Assembly (NCBI GenBank): GCA_003134855.1
Contig: PLCS01000011.1
Location: 1-64,000 of the forward strand
From: Acidobacteriaceae bacterium
GTDB taxonomy: Bacteria; Acidobacteriota; Terriglobia; Terriglobales; Acidobacteriaceae
Length of the DNA: 64,000 bases
Direction of reading: 5' to 3'
Under the pieces are notes generated by a model. It searched no databases. It saw nothing but the letters and a program-made list of their open reading frames with translations, and was not told the origin of the DNA. Position numbers and translations under genes: made by a program. This document shows positions 44,364 to 56,977 of the stretch, in pieces. Positions within the stretch are counted from its first letter, which is position 1, and the number at the start of each line of letters is the position of its first letter.

Positions 44364-45506
44364 ATGCAATATCGCAGTTTTGGACGGCTTGACTGGAAGG
44401 TTTCGGCGCTCGGTTTTGGCTGCATGCGCCTTCCCACCTCTGATGGAGAACGCCTCAGCCCTAATATTGTCGAGGACGAGGCCATTCGCATGATTCGCCG
44501 CGCCATAGACTCTGGGGTGAATTATCTTGACACTGCTTATCCTTATCATGGCGGCCGGAGCGAAGTGATTGTAGGCAAGGCGCTTCAGGACGGCTATCGG
44601 GAGAAGGTCAGGCTGGCCACCAAGCTGCCGGTGTGGATGGTGGAGAGCGCGGCGGACTTCGACCGATTGCTCAACGAGCAGTTAGTGAAGTTACAGACTG
44701 ACCACATCGACTTTTACCTGCTGCACGCGCTGAGCCACAGCCGGTGGCAGGATATTGTCCTGAAGCATGACCTGCTTACTCGCGTCGAGGCCGCGCTGGC
44801 CGACGGGCGCATCCGCTATCTCGGCTTCTCCTTTCACGACGAGTATGAAGCATTCGAGGAGATCGTCAACGGCACCGAGTTATGGAGCTTTTGCCAGATT
44901 CAATACAACTACATGGATACGGAGAACCAGGCGGGCATGCGCGGACTGAAACTCGCGGCGGACAAGGGCCTGGCCGTGGTGGTGATGGAGCCGCTGATGG
45001 GAGGCAGGCTGGCCGATCCGCCGAAGGACATTCTGGAAGCCATGAGTAACTTTCCCGTGCGGCACTCGCCGGTCGAGTGGGCGTTCGGATGGCTCTGGGA
45101 TCAGCCGGAGGTCTCGGTGGTTCTGAGCGGCATGACTAACATGATCCATGTGGAAGAGAATCTGCGCTACGCCGATAGCTCGCGCATCGGGGCTTTTGGT
45201 CCTTCGGAGCAGGCGCTGATTGCCGAGGTCAGGAAAAAGTATGGCGCGCGGATGGTAATTCCATGCGGCAAGTGCAATTACTGTATGCCTTGTCCCAATG
45301 GCGTGCAGATTCCGGCCAACTTCGAGTTCTATAACTATGCGCACTTATACGACGACGTAACGGGAGCGCGCTTCAAGTACCAGGTCTTTCTCAATGAGGC
45401 GCAGCGCTCCAGCGCTTGCATCGCCTGCGGCACCTGCGAGGGATTGTGCCCGCAACAGATCGCGATCAGCGAGTGGATGCCCAAGGTCACCGCACTGCTG
45501 GCGTGA
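44364..45506 (+). CDS. Aldo/keto reductase with C-terminal 4Fe-4S domain
   Basis: The 380-residue protein couples an NADPH-type aldo/keto reductase barrel (residues 1-280) to a Fe-S domain. The barrel shows FGCMRLPTSDGE, GVNYLDTAYPYHGG (catalytic D and Y), KLPVWMV (Lys) and FYLLHAL (His). The C-terminal part has CGKCNYCMPC and, further on, CIACGTCEGLCPQQ, a ferredoxin-like pair of clusters. Such fusions are found in the MocA/YakC-like group of AKRs and are thought to link reduction to ferredoxin. ATG at 44364 follows GAGGGAGGAAACG. Confidence 0.93.
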   Translation: MQYRSFGRLDWKVSALGFGCMRLPTSDGERLSPNIVEDEAIRMIRRAIDSGVNYLDTAYPYHGGRSEVIVGKALQDGYREKVRLATKLPVWMVESAADFDRLLNEQLVKLQTDHIDFYLLHALSHSRWQDIVLKHDLLTRVEAALADGRIRYLGFSFHDEYEAFEEIVNGTELWSFCQIQYNYMDTENQAGMRGLKLAADKGLAVVVMEPLMGGRLADPPKDILEAMSNFPVRHSPVEWAFGWLWDQPEVSVVLSGMTNMIHVEENLRYADSSRIGAFGPSEQALIAEVRKKYGARMVIPCGKCNYCMPCPNGVQIPANFEFYNYAHLYDDVTGARFKYQVFLNEAQRSSACIACGTCEGLCPQQIAISEWMPKVTALLA

Positions 45507-45555
45507 GGGGCGGTTGGCAGTGGTCAGAAGTATTTACGGCCAGTCACCGGGAATC

Positions 45556-45590
45556 TTGCTAAAATCAACCAAGTAGGTTAGTATACGATC
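45556..45590 (+). promoter_or_regulatory. mqsRA promoter with MqsA-type operator
   Basis: A -35-like TTGCTA (45556-45561) and a -10-like TAGTAT (45579-45584) are 17 bases apart. Between them, AACCAAGTAGGTT (45567-45579) matches the known MqsA operator form AACCT-N2-4-AGGTT with one mismatch. Transcription would begin near 45591, at or beside the mqsR ATG, so the mRNA may be leaderless. Confidence 0.7.
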
Positions 45591-45887
45591 ATGGAGAAAC
45601 GAACTCCGCACTGTAATTTGTCTGTTGTCAGAGTTCTGATCGAGGCAGGCAAGGTGCGAACCACACATTCGGCGCGAACTGGAGCAGATGCCTTGGGGTT
45701 CAGCTTTTCCGGAATGTTGGATGTTGTTATGGCGCTCAAGCCGACGGACTTTTACAAGAGCATGACCACTTACGCCGACCACACGATCTGGCAAGATGTG
45801 TACCGCCCGAAGACTCCGGCTGGCGATGTGTATTTGAAATTGACGGTGATGGATGACGTTCTCATCGTCTCCTTCAAGGAGCTATGA
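45591..45887 (+). CDS. mqsR: MqsR-family toxin (mRNA interferase)
   Basis: MqsR cleaves mRNA at GCU sequences in Escherichia coli. The 98-residue product matches the family across its length, including TGADALGFSFSGMLDVV, LKPTDFYKSMTTYADHTIWQD and YLKLTVMDDVLIVSFKEL. Length equals that of the E. coli toxin. There is no ribosome site before the ATG, in keeping with a leaderless message. The gene comes first in the operon, as in E. coli, and its end overlaps the antitoxin start by four bases. Confidence 0.93.
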   Translation: MEKRTPHCNLSVVRVLIEAGKVRTTHSARTGADALGFSFSGMLDVVMALKPTDFYKSMTTYADHTIWQDVYRPKTPAGDVYLKLTVMDDVLIVSFKEL

Positions 45888-46291
45888 AGATGAAATGTCC
45901 TGTTTGCGGAGCGGCTGAACTGATCCCTGACACCCGTGACTTGCCCTATACCTATAAGGGCGAAACCACCGCCATTGTTGCCGTGACGGGTGAGTTTTGC
46001 CCGGCCTGCGCCGAGTCTATTTTGGATGCTGCGGAATCCGATCGCGTCATGCGCGAGATGCGCGCCTTCTCCAAACAGGTCAACGCCGCAATCGTCGATC
46101 CGGGTTTCATCGTCAGTGTGCGCAAGAAGCTGGCGCTTGACCAGCGCGAGGCGGCAGAGATCTTTGGCGGCGGCGTCAATGCGTTCTCGCGGTACGAGAA
46201 CGGCAAGACAAAGCCGCCATTATCTCTGGTGAAGCTGCTGAAAGTGCTGGATCGCCACCCCGATCTGCTTAATGAGGTCAAGACGGCGTAG
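45884..46291 (+). CDS. mqsA: MqsA-family antitoxin and repressor
   Basis: The 135-residue protein neutralises MqsR and represses the operon. The N-terminal zinc domain has CPVC (C5, C8) and CPAC (C39, C42). The C-terminal helix-turn-helix domain (about 75-125) carries GGGVNAFSRYENGKTKPP, the DNA-reading helix typical of MqsA. Its likely target is the AACC-N5-GGTT palindrome upstream of mqsR. Confidence 0.94.
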   Translation: MKMKCPVCGAAELIPDTRDLPYTYKGETTAIVAVTGEFCPACAESILDAAESDRVMREMRAFSKQVNAAIVDPGFIVSVRKKLALDQREAAEIFGGGVNAFSRYENGKTKPPLSLVKLLKVLDRHPDLLNEVKTA

Positions 46292-46613
46292 GCAGGAGTT
46301 GCAAAGCCCATGCCGATGGAGTTGAGTGGCGGGAACGATTTGCATCTGCAAGACCCGGAGGAAGGTTGGGGATTCCCGGGTCGCGGCAGCAATATCTTGG
46401 CCACTTGGCCCGTAACCTTAAAAACCGCGGCTATATACGACTAAATAAAGGCTAAATTCGAGGGTTTTCCAGGTCGTCATTATAAGAATTTAATTGCACG
46501 ATATGGGATTTCATCCCCGTGATGTGCTTTGCATCACAGCGAGTCTGCCCCCCGGAGATGAGACTCAGAGGAGCGGCAGATTTTCCGCGGGCCGCTCTAT
46601 GAGGGAATTGGTA
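46292..46613. other. Intergenic region before nifJ
   Basis: No gene is supported. It holds an AT-rich stretch (46430-46500), a CRP-like palindrome at 46523-46538 and the ribosome site of nifJ. It should contain the nifJ promoter. Confidence 0.5.
46523..46538. promoter_or_regulatory. CRP/FNR-like palindrome upstream of nifJ
   Basis: TGTGCTTTGCATCACA differs by one base from the CRP consensus TGTGA-N6-TCACA. It lies about 75-90 bases upstream of the nifJ start. About two such near-matches are expected by chance in this much DNA, so support is weak. Confidence 0.25.
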
Positions 46614-50269
<3,656 letters not shown>

Positions 50270-50273
<4 letters not shown>

Positions 50274-51286
50274 TCGATTTTTCCACGCAGTATCTTGGAT
50301 TGAAGCTGAGCGGCCCCATTGTGGTTTCCTCCACGCCGCTATCAGAGAACATTGACAATGTGAAGCGGATGGAGGATTCGGGGGCCTCGGCGATTGTTCT
50401 GGTGTCGCTCTTCGAGGAGCAGTTGGCGCTGGAGTCGAAGGCTCTGGACGAAGACCTCTCGCGGGGCACGGATTCCTTTGCCGAGTCGCTTGGCTACCTG
50501 CCTGATTTGCGCGACTACCGCATGACGCAGGAGGTCTATCTGGAGCACCTGCGGAAGTGCAAGGAGGCGGTGAAGATTCCCATTCTGGCCAGCCTGAATG
50601 GCGCCACCACCGGCGGCTGGGTGCGCTTTGCCAAGGATATGGAGCAGGCCGGCGCCGATGCCATCGAGTTGAACACCTACGCGCTGGCCACCAGCAAGAG
50701 CCAGACCGCGGCGTTTCTTGAAGGGCAAATCCTGGAGCTGGTCGCCGCGGTCACCTCGGCGGTCAAAGTGCCGGTCTCGGTGAAGCTGTCGCAGTCGTTT
50801 ACCAGCATTCCCCACCTGGTCTCCCAGTTGGAGGATGCGGGGGCTCGCGGCGTGGTGCTCTTCAACCGCTTCTATCAGCCGGACTTCGACATCGAGACGC
50901 TGGAGGTGCGGCCCACGCTGCACTTCTCCACGCCCTCGGAGTTGCTGCCACGCCTGCATTGGGCGGCAATCCTCTACGGCAACATGAAGGCCGATTTGGC
51001 CATCTCCGGCGGCGTTCACTCGGCGGAAGACGTGCTCAAGGGCATTATGGCCGGAGCGGGCGTGACGATGATGGCCTCGGCGCTGCACATTCATGGCATC
51101 GAGCACATCAGCCGGGTGCTGGCCGACGTACGCTACTGGCTGGAGAAGCGCGAGTACACCTCGCTGTGGGAGACGCGCGGCTGCCTGAGCCGCCGCTCGG
51201 TTCCCGACACCTCTCCGTTTGACCGCGGCAACTACATCAAGACGCTCAGCTCGTATAGTTTGCGGCAGACGGTAGGAGCGTTTTAA
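50270..51286 (+). CDS. Dihydroorotate dehydrogenase-like protein
   Basis: The 338-residue TIM-barrel protein is related to class 1 PyrD (GPIVVSSTPLSENIDNVKRM, AGADAIELNTYAL, VPVSVKLSQSFT, AISGGVHSAEDVLKGIMAGA). Class 1 PyrD active sites usually have a Cys in a loop that is not evident here, so a different substrate is possible. Its ATG overlaps the nifJ stop, a pairing often seen for these two families, which suggests they work together. Confidence 0.85.
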
Positions 51287-51783
51287 GAAACAGGGACCAG
51301 GGACTGCAACTGGTCTCATCAATGCCGGAATAATCTATGAACCGTCTGTGAGCCCCGCCAACAAGCGGGGCTCATACATTCTTGCTTTGCGGTGGGGAAA
51401 GAGAGAAAACCTCTTGACCAACATCCCAAGATACCAATCATTCATCGGGTCTCATGCAGATCGTCGCAGCGAAAACTCTTTCCCATATGTCTCATTATAA
51501 ATGAGATACACAAGAAAACCACACTTTTTTCCGCTCGCCTAAATCGATTTCCGACAGACTCTCAGGGATGTAACCTCCCATTCACTCTACAAATCTTGCT
51601 GAATTCCAAGACCTGAAGAAAGTTGATCTGTGCGCCGTCAACGCTTCCGCACTCCAGATTTAACCATCAATATGTGACGCCCATCACCAAATACAAGCCC
51701 CCAGCGATGAAACCATAGCTTCACAGGCCATCAGATTCATTTATTGCCCATTCATTCCCCGTTTTCATCCATGGAGGCCGCTC
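51287..51783. other. Long intergenic region
   Basis: It holds the terminator at 51351-51372 and an AT-richer stretch with the TCTCATT/AATGAGA inverted repeat near 51498-51514. The small frame at 51392-51616 has no family match. The promoter of the cNMP-binding gene must lie at its right end. Confidence 0.5.
51351..51372 (+). terminator. Intrinsic terminator-like hairpin after the dihydroorotate dehydrogenase-like gene
   Basis: AGCCCCGC and GCGGGGCT pair around CAACAA, with few T bases after. It is 65 bases past the stop codon. Confidence 0.6.
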
Positions 51784-52197
51784 GTGAAACTTGACCCGTC
51801 TGCATTCGTCGCCGATCCGGATTTGATTCTGACACTCGAAAAAGGTTCCAGCCCCATCTCCTGCGGCGGAGATCGCGTTCTCTTCCGCCAGGGAGAGATC
51901 CCTGCCGGCCTCTACATTCTCAACCAGGGCGAGCTCACCCTCACCATGACCTCACCCAGCGGCGAGCAGGTGATGCAAATGCAGGCTTCCGCCGGGTCGC
52001 TGCTCGGTCTGCCGGGGCTGATCAGCGGCGAACCCTACACGCTCACCGCCATTGCCCGCAACGGCGCGAGCCTCAGCTTCGTCTCCCGCGACGACTTTAC
52101 CAGCCTGATGCAAACCAACCCGTTGATGGCGCTCAAGATTCTTGAGGTACTGGCCGCCGAGGTCCGTTCCGCCCGCCACGCCTTGTCCAAACCTTAA
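51784..52197 (+). CDS. Cyclic-nucleotide-binding domain protein without DNA-binding part
   Basis: The 137-residue protein is a CRP-type cNMP-binding fold (LFRQGEIPAGLYILNQGELTL, SLLGLPGLISGEPYTLTAIA) ending with a C-helix, but lacks a helix-turn-helix. It may bind a nucleotide or partner protein. GTG at 51784 is chosen because GGAGG lies upstream. The Arg that contacts cAMP phosphate in CRP (in the RSTAxx-type loop) is not evident, so nucleotide binding is unsure. Confidence 0.78.
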   Translation: MKLDPSAFVADPDLILTLEKGSSPISCGGDRVLFRQGEIPAGLYILNQGELTLTMTSPSGEQVMQMQASAGSLLGLPGLISGEPYTLTAIARNGASLSFVSRDDFTSLMQTNPLMALKILEVLAAEVRSARHALSKP

Positions 52198-52340
52198 GAT
52201 CAGCGCGTCCTTGGCCTCCAGCCCCATCCCGTAAGTCGAAGGCGGTCCGAAGGGAAGTCTGCCTGGACGGCCTGCCCTGAGCAAAGTCGAAGGGGCAAGT
52301 CCCCCCTCCGCAGGTGGCACCTGCTAAACTCTCTCTCGTT

Positions 52341-52973
52341 ATGGTCCTCGCAACTCTGCTCATCGTGGCCGCCTCTTACCTGCTCGGCTCCATCCCCACC
52401 GGTTACCTGCTTGTCCGCCTCTTTCGCCATCAAGATATCCGCCAGGCAGGCAGCGGCAACATCGGTGCCACCAACGTACTGCGCGCCGGCGGCAAGGGCT
52501 TGGGCGCGGCCACCTTCCTGCTCGATATGCTCAAGGGCTGCTCCGCCGTCTGGCTCGGAGCATTTCTCGGTGGTCTGCTGCTGCCCCAATGCTCGCCTTA
52601 CAACGTCGAAGCTCTGGCCGCGCTGGTCGCCGTCCTCGGCCACGTCTTTCCCGTCTGGCTCCGCTTCCGCGGCGGCAGGGGCGTCTCCACCGGCTTCGGC
52701 GTCTTCCTGGCTGCCACGCCACTGGCCGCATTGACCGCCATCACTGTCTTCTTTGTGGTTCTGGCGATCAGCCGCTATGTCTCGCTGGCCTCCATCCTCG
52801 GCGCAGCCAGCTTTCCCTTGTTTGCAACCTTCCTGGTCCACGGCGACCGCCCCCCGTTCTTCATCGCGGTGGAGATCGCCGTCGCCCTGCTCATCATCGT
52901 CAGGCACCACCAGAACATCCGCCGTCTGATTGCCGGCACCGAATCCCGCTTTGGAAAGAAGAAGTCCGCATGA
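52341..52973 (+). CDS. plsY: Glycerol-3-phosphate acyltransferase PlsY
   Basis: PlsY transfers acyl groups from acyl-phosphate to glycerol-3-phosphate in the inner membrane. The 210-residue protein has about five hydrophobic helices and the family motifs SIPTGYL, GSGNIGATNVLRAGGKGLGA, LGHVFPVWLRFRGGRGVSTG and HHQNIRRLIAGTESRFGKK. ATG at 52341 is preferred; an upstream GTG at 52314 is possible. It is translationally coupled to gpsA by a four-base overlap. Confidence 0.95.
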   Translation: MVLATLLIVAASYLLGSIPTGYLLVRLFRHQDIRQAGSGNIGATNVLRAGGKGLGAATFLLDMLKGCSAVWLGAFLGGLLLPQCSPYNVEALAALVAVLGHVFPVWLRFRGGRGVSTGFGVFLAATPLAALTAITVFFVVLAISRYVSLASILGAASFPLFATFLVHGDRPPFFIAVEIAVALLIIVRHHQNIRRLIAGTESRFGKKKSA

Positions 52974-53992
52974 GCCGCATCATCGTCATAGGTTCCGGCG
53001 CATGGGGAACCGCCATCGCCCTCTCGCTTCACCGCCGCGGCGGCCACCAGCTCTCGCTCTGGGCGCACAGCCTGGAGTTTGCCCAGGAGATCATCGCCGC
53101 CGGCGAAAACAAGCTTTTTCTCCCCGGCTTTCCCCTCCCGCCCGAGATCACCATCACCGGCGACAACTCGGCCGTAGCCGACGCCGAGATCGTCGTCTCC
53201 GTCGTTCCCTCCGAGTTTCTCCGCTCCACCTTCGCCCGCATTGGCCCTCATCTCCACTCCGGCCAGATCATCGTCAGCGCCACCAAGGGCGTCGAGGATC
53301 ACACCTACCTGCGCATGACCCAGGTCATCGCCGCCAGCATCGCCGAAGCCGGTCTCACCCTCCCCGGCTTTGACCTGCCCATCGGCGCCTTCAGCGGCCC
53401 CAGCTTCGCGCTGGAAGTCGCCCAGGGCCAGCCCACCGCCCTCACCGTCGCCTTCCGCGACCCCGCCATCGCCACTCGCATCCAAACGGAATTCTCGTCC
53501 GAGACCCTCCGCCTCTACACCAGCAACGACCTCATTGGCGTTGAACTCGGCGGCGCGCTCAAGAACGTGATTGCCATCGCCGCCGGCGTCGCTGCCGGAG
53601 TCGGCCTCGGCTATAACTCCGCCGCCGCGCTGATGACTCGCGGCATCGCCGAGATCACCCGCCTCGCCGTAGCCTGCGGCGGACGCCGCGAGACCCTCGC
53701 CGGGCTCTCCGGCGTAGGAGACCTGGTCCTCACCTGCACCGGCTCGCTCAGCCGCAACCGCACCGTGGGCCAGGAGCTGGGCCGCGGCGGCAAACTCACT
53801 GAAATCCTCGCCGGCCTCGGTGGAAAGGTCGCGGAGGGAGTTTCGACCACCCGCGCCGCCCTCGGCCTCGCCCGCAAGCACGGCATCGAAATGCCCATCG
53901 CCGAGCAGATGGAACTGATCCTCAATGAAGGCAAGGATCCCCGCGAAGCGATCCGCGAACTCATGCTCCGCCCCGGCAAGGTCGAGCACTAG
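52970..53992 (+). CDS. gpsA: Glycerol-3-phosphate dehydrogenase (NAD(P)+)
   Basis: GpsA reduces dihydroxyacetone phosphate to glycerol-3-phosphate, the substrate of PlsY. The 340-residue protein has the Rossmann motif IGSGAWGTAIA, SATKGVED, GAFSGPSFALEVAQGQPTA, ELGGALKNVIAIAAGVA with the catalytic Lys, and GLSGVGDLVLTCTGSLSRN. The start overlaps plsY, forming a phospholipid-precursor operon. Confidence 0.96.
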   Translation: MSRIIVIGSGAWGTAIALSLHRRGGHQLSLWAHSLEFAQEIIAAGENKLFLPGFPLPPEITITGDNSAVADAEIVVSVVPSEFLRSTFARIGPHLHSGQIIVSATKGVEDHTYLRMTQVIAASIAEAGLTLPGFDLPIGAFSGPSFALEVAQGQPTALTVAFRDPAIATRIQTEFSSETLRLYTSNDLIGVELGGALKNVIAIAAGVAAGVGLGYNSAAALMTRGIAEITRLAVACGGRRETLAGLSGVGDLVLTCTGSLSRNRTVGQELGRGGKLTEILAGLGGKVAEGVSTTRAALGLARKHGIEMPIAEQMELILNEGKDPREAIRELMLRPGKVEH

Positions 53993-54300
53993 GGCCTGTT
54001 CACACTACCCCGGCGGGTGGCGCTGCCAGCGAAAATCCGGCCAGACCGGGGTCCCCACGGACAGGTCTTCGTTCGTGGGGTGGAGACGAAGCCGAGCCCG
54101 AAGGCTGTGGCGGGTCCACCGTCGAGGGCGAGAATGAAGTATGGCCGAATTTTCGCCGCAGCCCGAAGGGACGGGGCCAATTTTCCCCAGCTCTTCGTCC
54201 ATCGTCGCTCGGATACACCCGGTATCCGTCGCTCCTCATTCCTCGATCTGAGAAAAATTGGCTCCCGTCGCCGCCCACCGGGGTAGTGTGAACAGGCCCT
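53991..54300. mobile_element. MITE-like element with 31-bp terminal inverted repeats
   Basis: AGGGCCTGTTCACACTACCC begins the element and its complement ends it at 54300; the arms match for about 31 bases with two mismatches. The ends are flanked by T and A, so a TA target-site duplication is possible. The 310-bp interior has no gene. It contains a type B palindrome (54048-54084) and an internal inverted repeat (GCGAAAATCCGGCC against GGCCGAATTTTCGC). It abuts the gpsA stop codon. GRGCCTGTTC-type ends resemble those of IS5-group elements, which is inference only. Confidence 0.75.
54048..54085. repeat. Palindromic repeat type B inside the MITE-like element
   Basis: GGGGTCCCC and the closing CGTGGGGTGGAG frame a short T-rich centre. 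It is nearly identical to the in-frame copy at 4742-4778 in the ABC exporter gene. Confidence 0.75.
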
Positions 54301-54446
54301 AAGGAACTGGCCCGCGCGCCCTTTTCTTCCCAATCCAGGCCGAGCAATTCTGGTCAGCATTGCCGCACCTCCCCGCCTAGCATCATCTCCGTAAGGGTTC
54401 CCCACCAACCTCTTGCCGTCGCGGTAGCCCCGCAAAGGAGAATGCA

Positions 54447-55046
54447 ATGCAGTTTCAATTCAACGGAGTGCTCTATCACTTCACGAATACTCAGCTCGCC
54501 TTGGCCGCGGTTGTCCTCATCGTCGTGGTTCTCATCGCCGTTTCCGCCTATCTTGAACACAGCAAAACCAAGTCCGTGGGCCTGCGCAAACGTTTCGGCG
54601 CAGAGTATGACCGCGCCGTTACAAAGTTCGGCACTTTGCACAAAGCCGAAGCCAAGCTGGCCGATCGCGAATCCCGTGTCGTAGCCCTCAAAATCCGCAA
54701 CCTCGGCGCCCCCGAGCATGATCGCTTCGCCTCCGAATGGAACATTGTCCAATCCCGCTTCGTCGATCATCCCAAGGCCGCCGTTACAGAAGCCGACGAC
54801 CTGATCAACGCGCTCCTTGAAGCGCGCGGCTACCCCCGCTCCAACTTCGAGCAGCGCGCCGACGATCTCTCCGTCGCCTACCCTCGCGTCGTGGAAAACT
54901 ACCGCCTGGCGCACGCCGTCGCGGTCCGGCACCTCAGCGATGAAGCCTCCACCGAAGAACTCCGCACCACCATGATCCAGTACCGCGCCATCTTCGATGA
55001 GCTGCTCCAGGAGCAAGAGCCCAGCGAACGCAAAGTCGCCGCATAA
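54447..55046 (+). CDS. Membrane-anchored hypothetical protein
   Basis: The 199-residue protein has one membrane helix (about residues 17-40) and a charged cytoplasmic domain of alpha helices, including LRKRFGAEYDRAVTKFG and EADDLINALLEARGYP. The family is widespread in Acidobacteriota and unnamed. ATG at 54447 follows AAAGGAGAATGCA. Confidence 0.75.
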   Translation: MQFQFNGVLYHFTNTQLALAAVVLIVVVLIAVSAYLEHSKTKSVGLRKRFGAEYDRAVTKFGTLHKAEAKLADRESRVVALKIRNLGAPEHDRFASEWNIVQSRFVDHPKAAVTEADDLINALLEARGYPRSNFEQRADDLSVAYPRVVENYRLAHAVAVRHLSDEASTEELRTTMIQYRAIFDELLQEQEPSERKVAA

Positions 55047-55105
55047 CTTTGAGTATTGCGGCGCGAAGGGGTCTGACTAAACCGGGTGCCCTGGAGGATC
55101 ACAAC

Positions 55106-55732
55106 ATGGGACCACGCACGAGCGTAATTCGATGCGCACGCAAGTTGGGATTCTCCAGTCTGCTGCTGGTGGGTACACTCACGCTGGGAACCACCCAGGG
55201 ATTCTCCGCCAGCCCGAATTCTGAGACGATTCAGGCCACATACGCCCAAGCCGATAACATGATCAGCGTAACGCTGACCATTGACGACTACTCCGCTCCA
55301 TCGGACGTGCAGACTCTTTCACAGGCATTTGCACAGGGCCATGATCGAGCATTGGTCATCGCGCTTTCCAAAACGAAAGCGGTCGGGCATTGCTCGATTA
55401 ACGGGGCTCTCAGCTATGACATCGCCTTCATCCAGATGGTTGTAACGCCAACCGGGCGGAAGATCACCTTTATCACCAACCGCCCGCCTCAAATCGGAGA
55501 AGTCAAATCGGATACTTCGTCTCAGTCCTTCGACCTGGCGGTTGGCCAATTCGACCTGAATGACACCGACAACACCAAGAGCACAGGATTTCTGTATCCG
55601 GCAAGTAAGCTCGTGATCGATAAGCAAGGAGAGTTCCACTATGATCTGACCGCCACTCCCTGGTCGCTGGTCAATGTTCTCGATTCAAAGGGAACCCCCG
55701 GCGAGACTTTGGCGCAGGGCCCAATGCCATGA
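55106..55732 (+). CDS. Secreted hypothetical protein
   Basis: The 208-residue product has a signal peptide (residues 1-36, hydrophobic FSSLLLVGTLTLG) and a soluble domain rich in beta strands (MISVTLTIDDYS, ALVIALSKTKAVGHCS, RKITFITNRPP). ATG at 55106 is chosen because GGAGGATCACAAC precedes it. It follows the membrane-anchored hypothetical gene by 59 bases. No family is recognised. Confidence 0.72.
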   Translation: MGPRTSVIRCARKLGFSSLLLVGTLTLGTTQGFSASPNSETIQATYAQADNMISVTLTIDDYSAPSDVQTLSQAFAQGHDRALVIALSKTKAVGHCSINGALSYDIAFIQMVVTPTGRKITFITNRPPQIGEVKSDTSSQSFDLAVGQFDLNDTDNTKSTGFLYPASKLVIDKQGEFHYDLTATPWSLVNVLDSKGTPGETLAQGPMP

Positions 55733-55808
55733 TATGGAACAGAGTTCACTAGCCGGACGCCTGGGAGACCACCAAAGCGGACCCGCATCTCTTCGTCCTC
55801 ACAAAATT

Positions 55809-55868
55809 GGGTGCCCCACCCTCGCCGCGTTCTTGTTTTTTACGGCTAGGGTGGGAGATCACGACCCT
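55809..55868. repeat. Palindromic repeat, type A-like, intergenic
   Basis: GGGTGCCCCACCCTCGCCGC pairs imperfectly with the CGGCTAGGGTGGGAGATC side, followed by ACGACC. It matches the type A family but with a changed stem. Confidence 0.75.
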
Positions 55869-55965
55869 CGGCCGGAGCCTCTATGGCTGCGGTGCTCCTG
55901 ATCCCCGCCTCGTAACCACAAACTCCGCCGCCCCGATGCTCTAAACTCAAAGCTGGAACCCTGCG

Positions 55966-56970
55966 ATGATGAAGCTTTTCGGCGGCAAAAAAGACACCCC
56001 GGCGACCCTCCCGGCCACACCCGATTCCGGCCCCGGCGAGGCTCCCAAATCCAGCCTCTTCAGCCGTATGAAGCAGGCCGTCGCGCGCACCCGCGAGTCG
56101 CTCTCCACCCAGATCGAGACGCTCGTCGCGCTGACCCGCACGGTCGATGAATCCACTCTGGAAAGCCTTGAATCAGCGCTGCTTACCAGCGACCTGGGCG
56201 TGCAAACCACCACCGCTATCCTCGAAGCCCTGCGCGACCGCGCCCGCCGCCAGGCCATCGCGGGTGGCGACGAACTGCGCGCCCTGCTCAAGGCCCAGAT
56301 CCGCGCCATCCTCGAAGCTCCTATCGCCAACAAATCCAACGCCTTGCCGCCAACCGGCGGCCCCAACGTCATCTTTCTGGTGGGCGTCAATGGCACCGGC
56401 AAAACCACCTCCGCGGGCAAGCTCGCCGCCTGGTATCGCGCCCAGGAGCGCACTGTGCTTTTGTGCGCCGCGGATACCTTTCGCGCGGCGGCCATCGAGC
56501 AGTTGGAAATCTGGGCCGCGCGCTCCGGCGTCGAGATGATCAAGACCCGCCACGGCGGCGACCCGTCGGCCGTCCTCTACGACGCAATCACCGCTGCCAA
56601 GACCCGCAATATCAATGAGTTGATTGTGGACACCGCCGGGCGCCTACACACCAAAACCGGCCTGATGGACGAGCTGGACAAGATGCGCCGGACGGCGGCC
56701 AAGTTGATCCCCGGCGCGCCCCATGAGGTGCTGCTGGTGATGGACGCGACGACGGGCCAGAACGGCCTCAACCAGGCGCGGCAGTTTACTCAATCCGCGG
56801 GGGTTACCGGCATTATCCTGACCAAGCTCGACGGCACGGCCAAGGGCGGCATCGCCGTCGCCATCGCCCAGGAACTCAACTTGCCCGTCCTCTTCGCCGG
56901 CGTAGGCGAGCAGATGACCGACCTGCTAGAGTTCTCGCCGGAAGCGTTCGTCGATTCGCTACTGGGATGA
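55966..56970 (+). CDS. ftsY: Signal recognition particle receptor FtsY
   Basis: FtsY is the membrane-associated GTPase that docks ribosome-SRP complexes at the Sec translocon. The 334-residue protein has a short acidic/basic N-terminal region, the N-domain helices, and the GTPase motifs [53 protein letters not shown] and [13 protein letters not shown] at 55966 or 55969 is used. No other secretion genes are adjacent. Confidence 0.96.
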   Translation: MMKLFGGKKDTPATLPATPDSGPGEAPKSSLFSRMKQAVARTRESLSTQIETLVALTRTVDESTLESLESALLTSDLGVQTTTAILEALRDRARRQAIAGGDELRALLKAQIRAILEAPIANKSNALPPTGGPNVIFLVGVNGTGKTTSAGKLAAWYRAQERTVLLCAADTFRAAAIEQLEIWAARSGVEMIKTRHGGDPSAVLYDAITAAKTRNINELIVDTAGRLHTKTGLMDELDKMRRTAAKLIPGAPHEVLLVMDATTGQNGLNQARQFTQSAGVTGIILTKLDGTAKGGIAVAIAQELNLPVLFAGVGEQMTDLLEFSPEAFVDSLLG

Positions 56971-56977
56971 AATGGTC

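Noticed and set aside
51392..51616. 74-codon frame in the gap after the dihydroorotate dehydrogenase-like gene
   Set aside because: It has no ribosome site and no recognisable family, and lies in an AT-richer noncoding stretch.
52775..53989. Minus-strand frame opposite plsY-gpsA
   Set aside because: Gly/Ala/Asp-rich antisense frame without homology.
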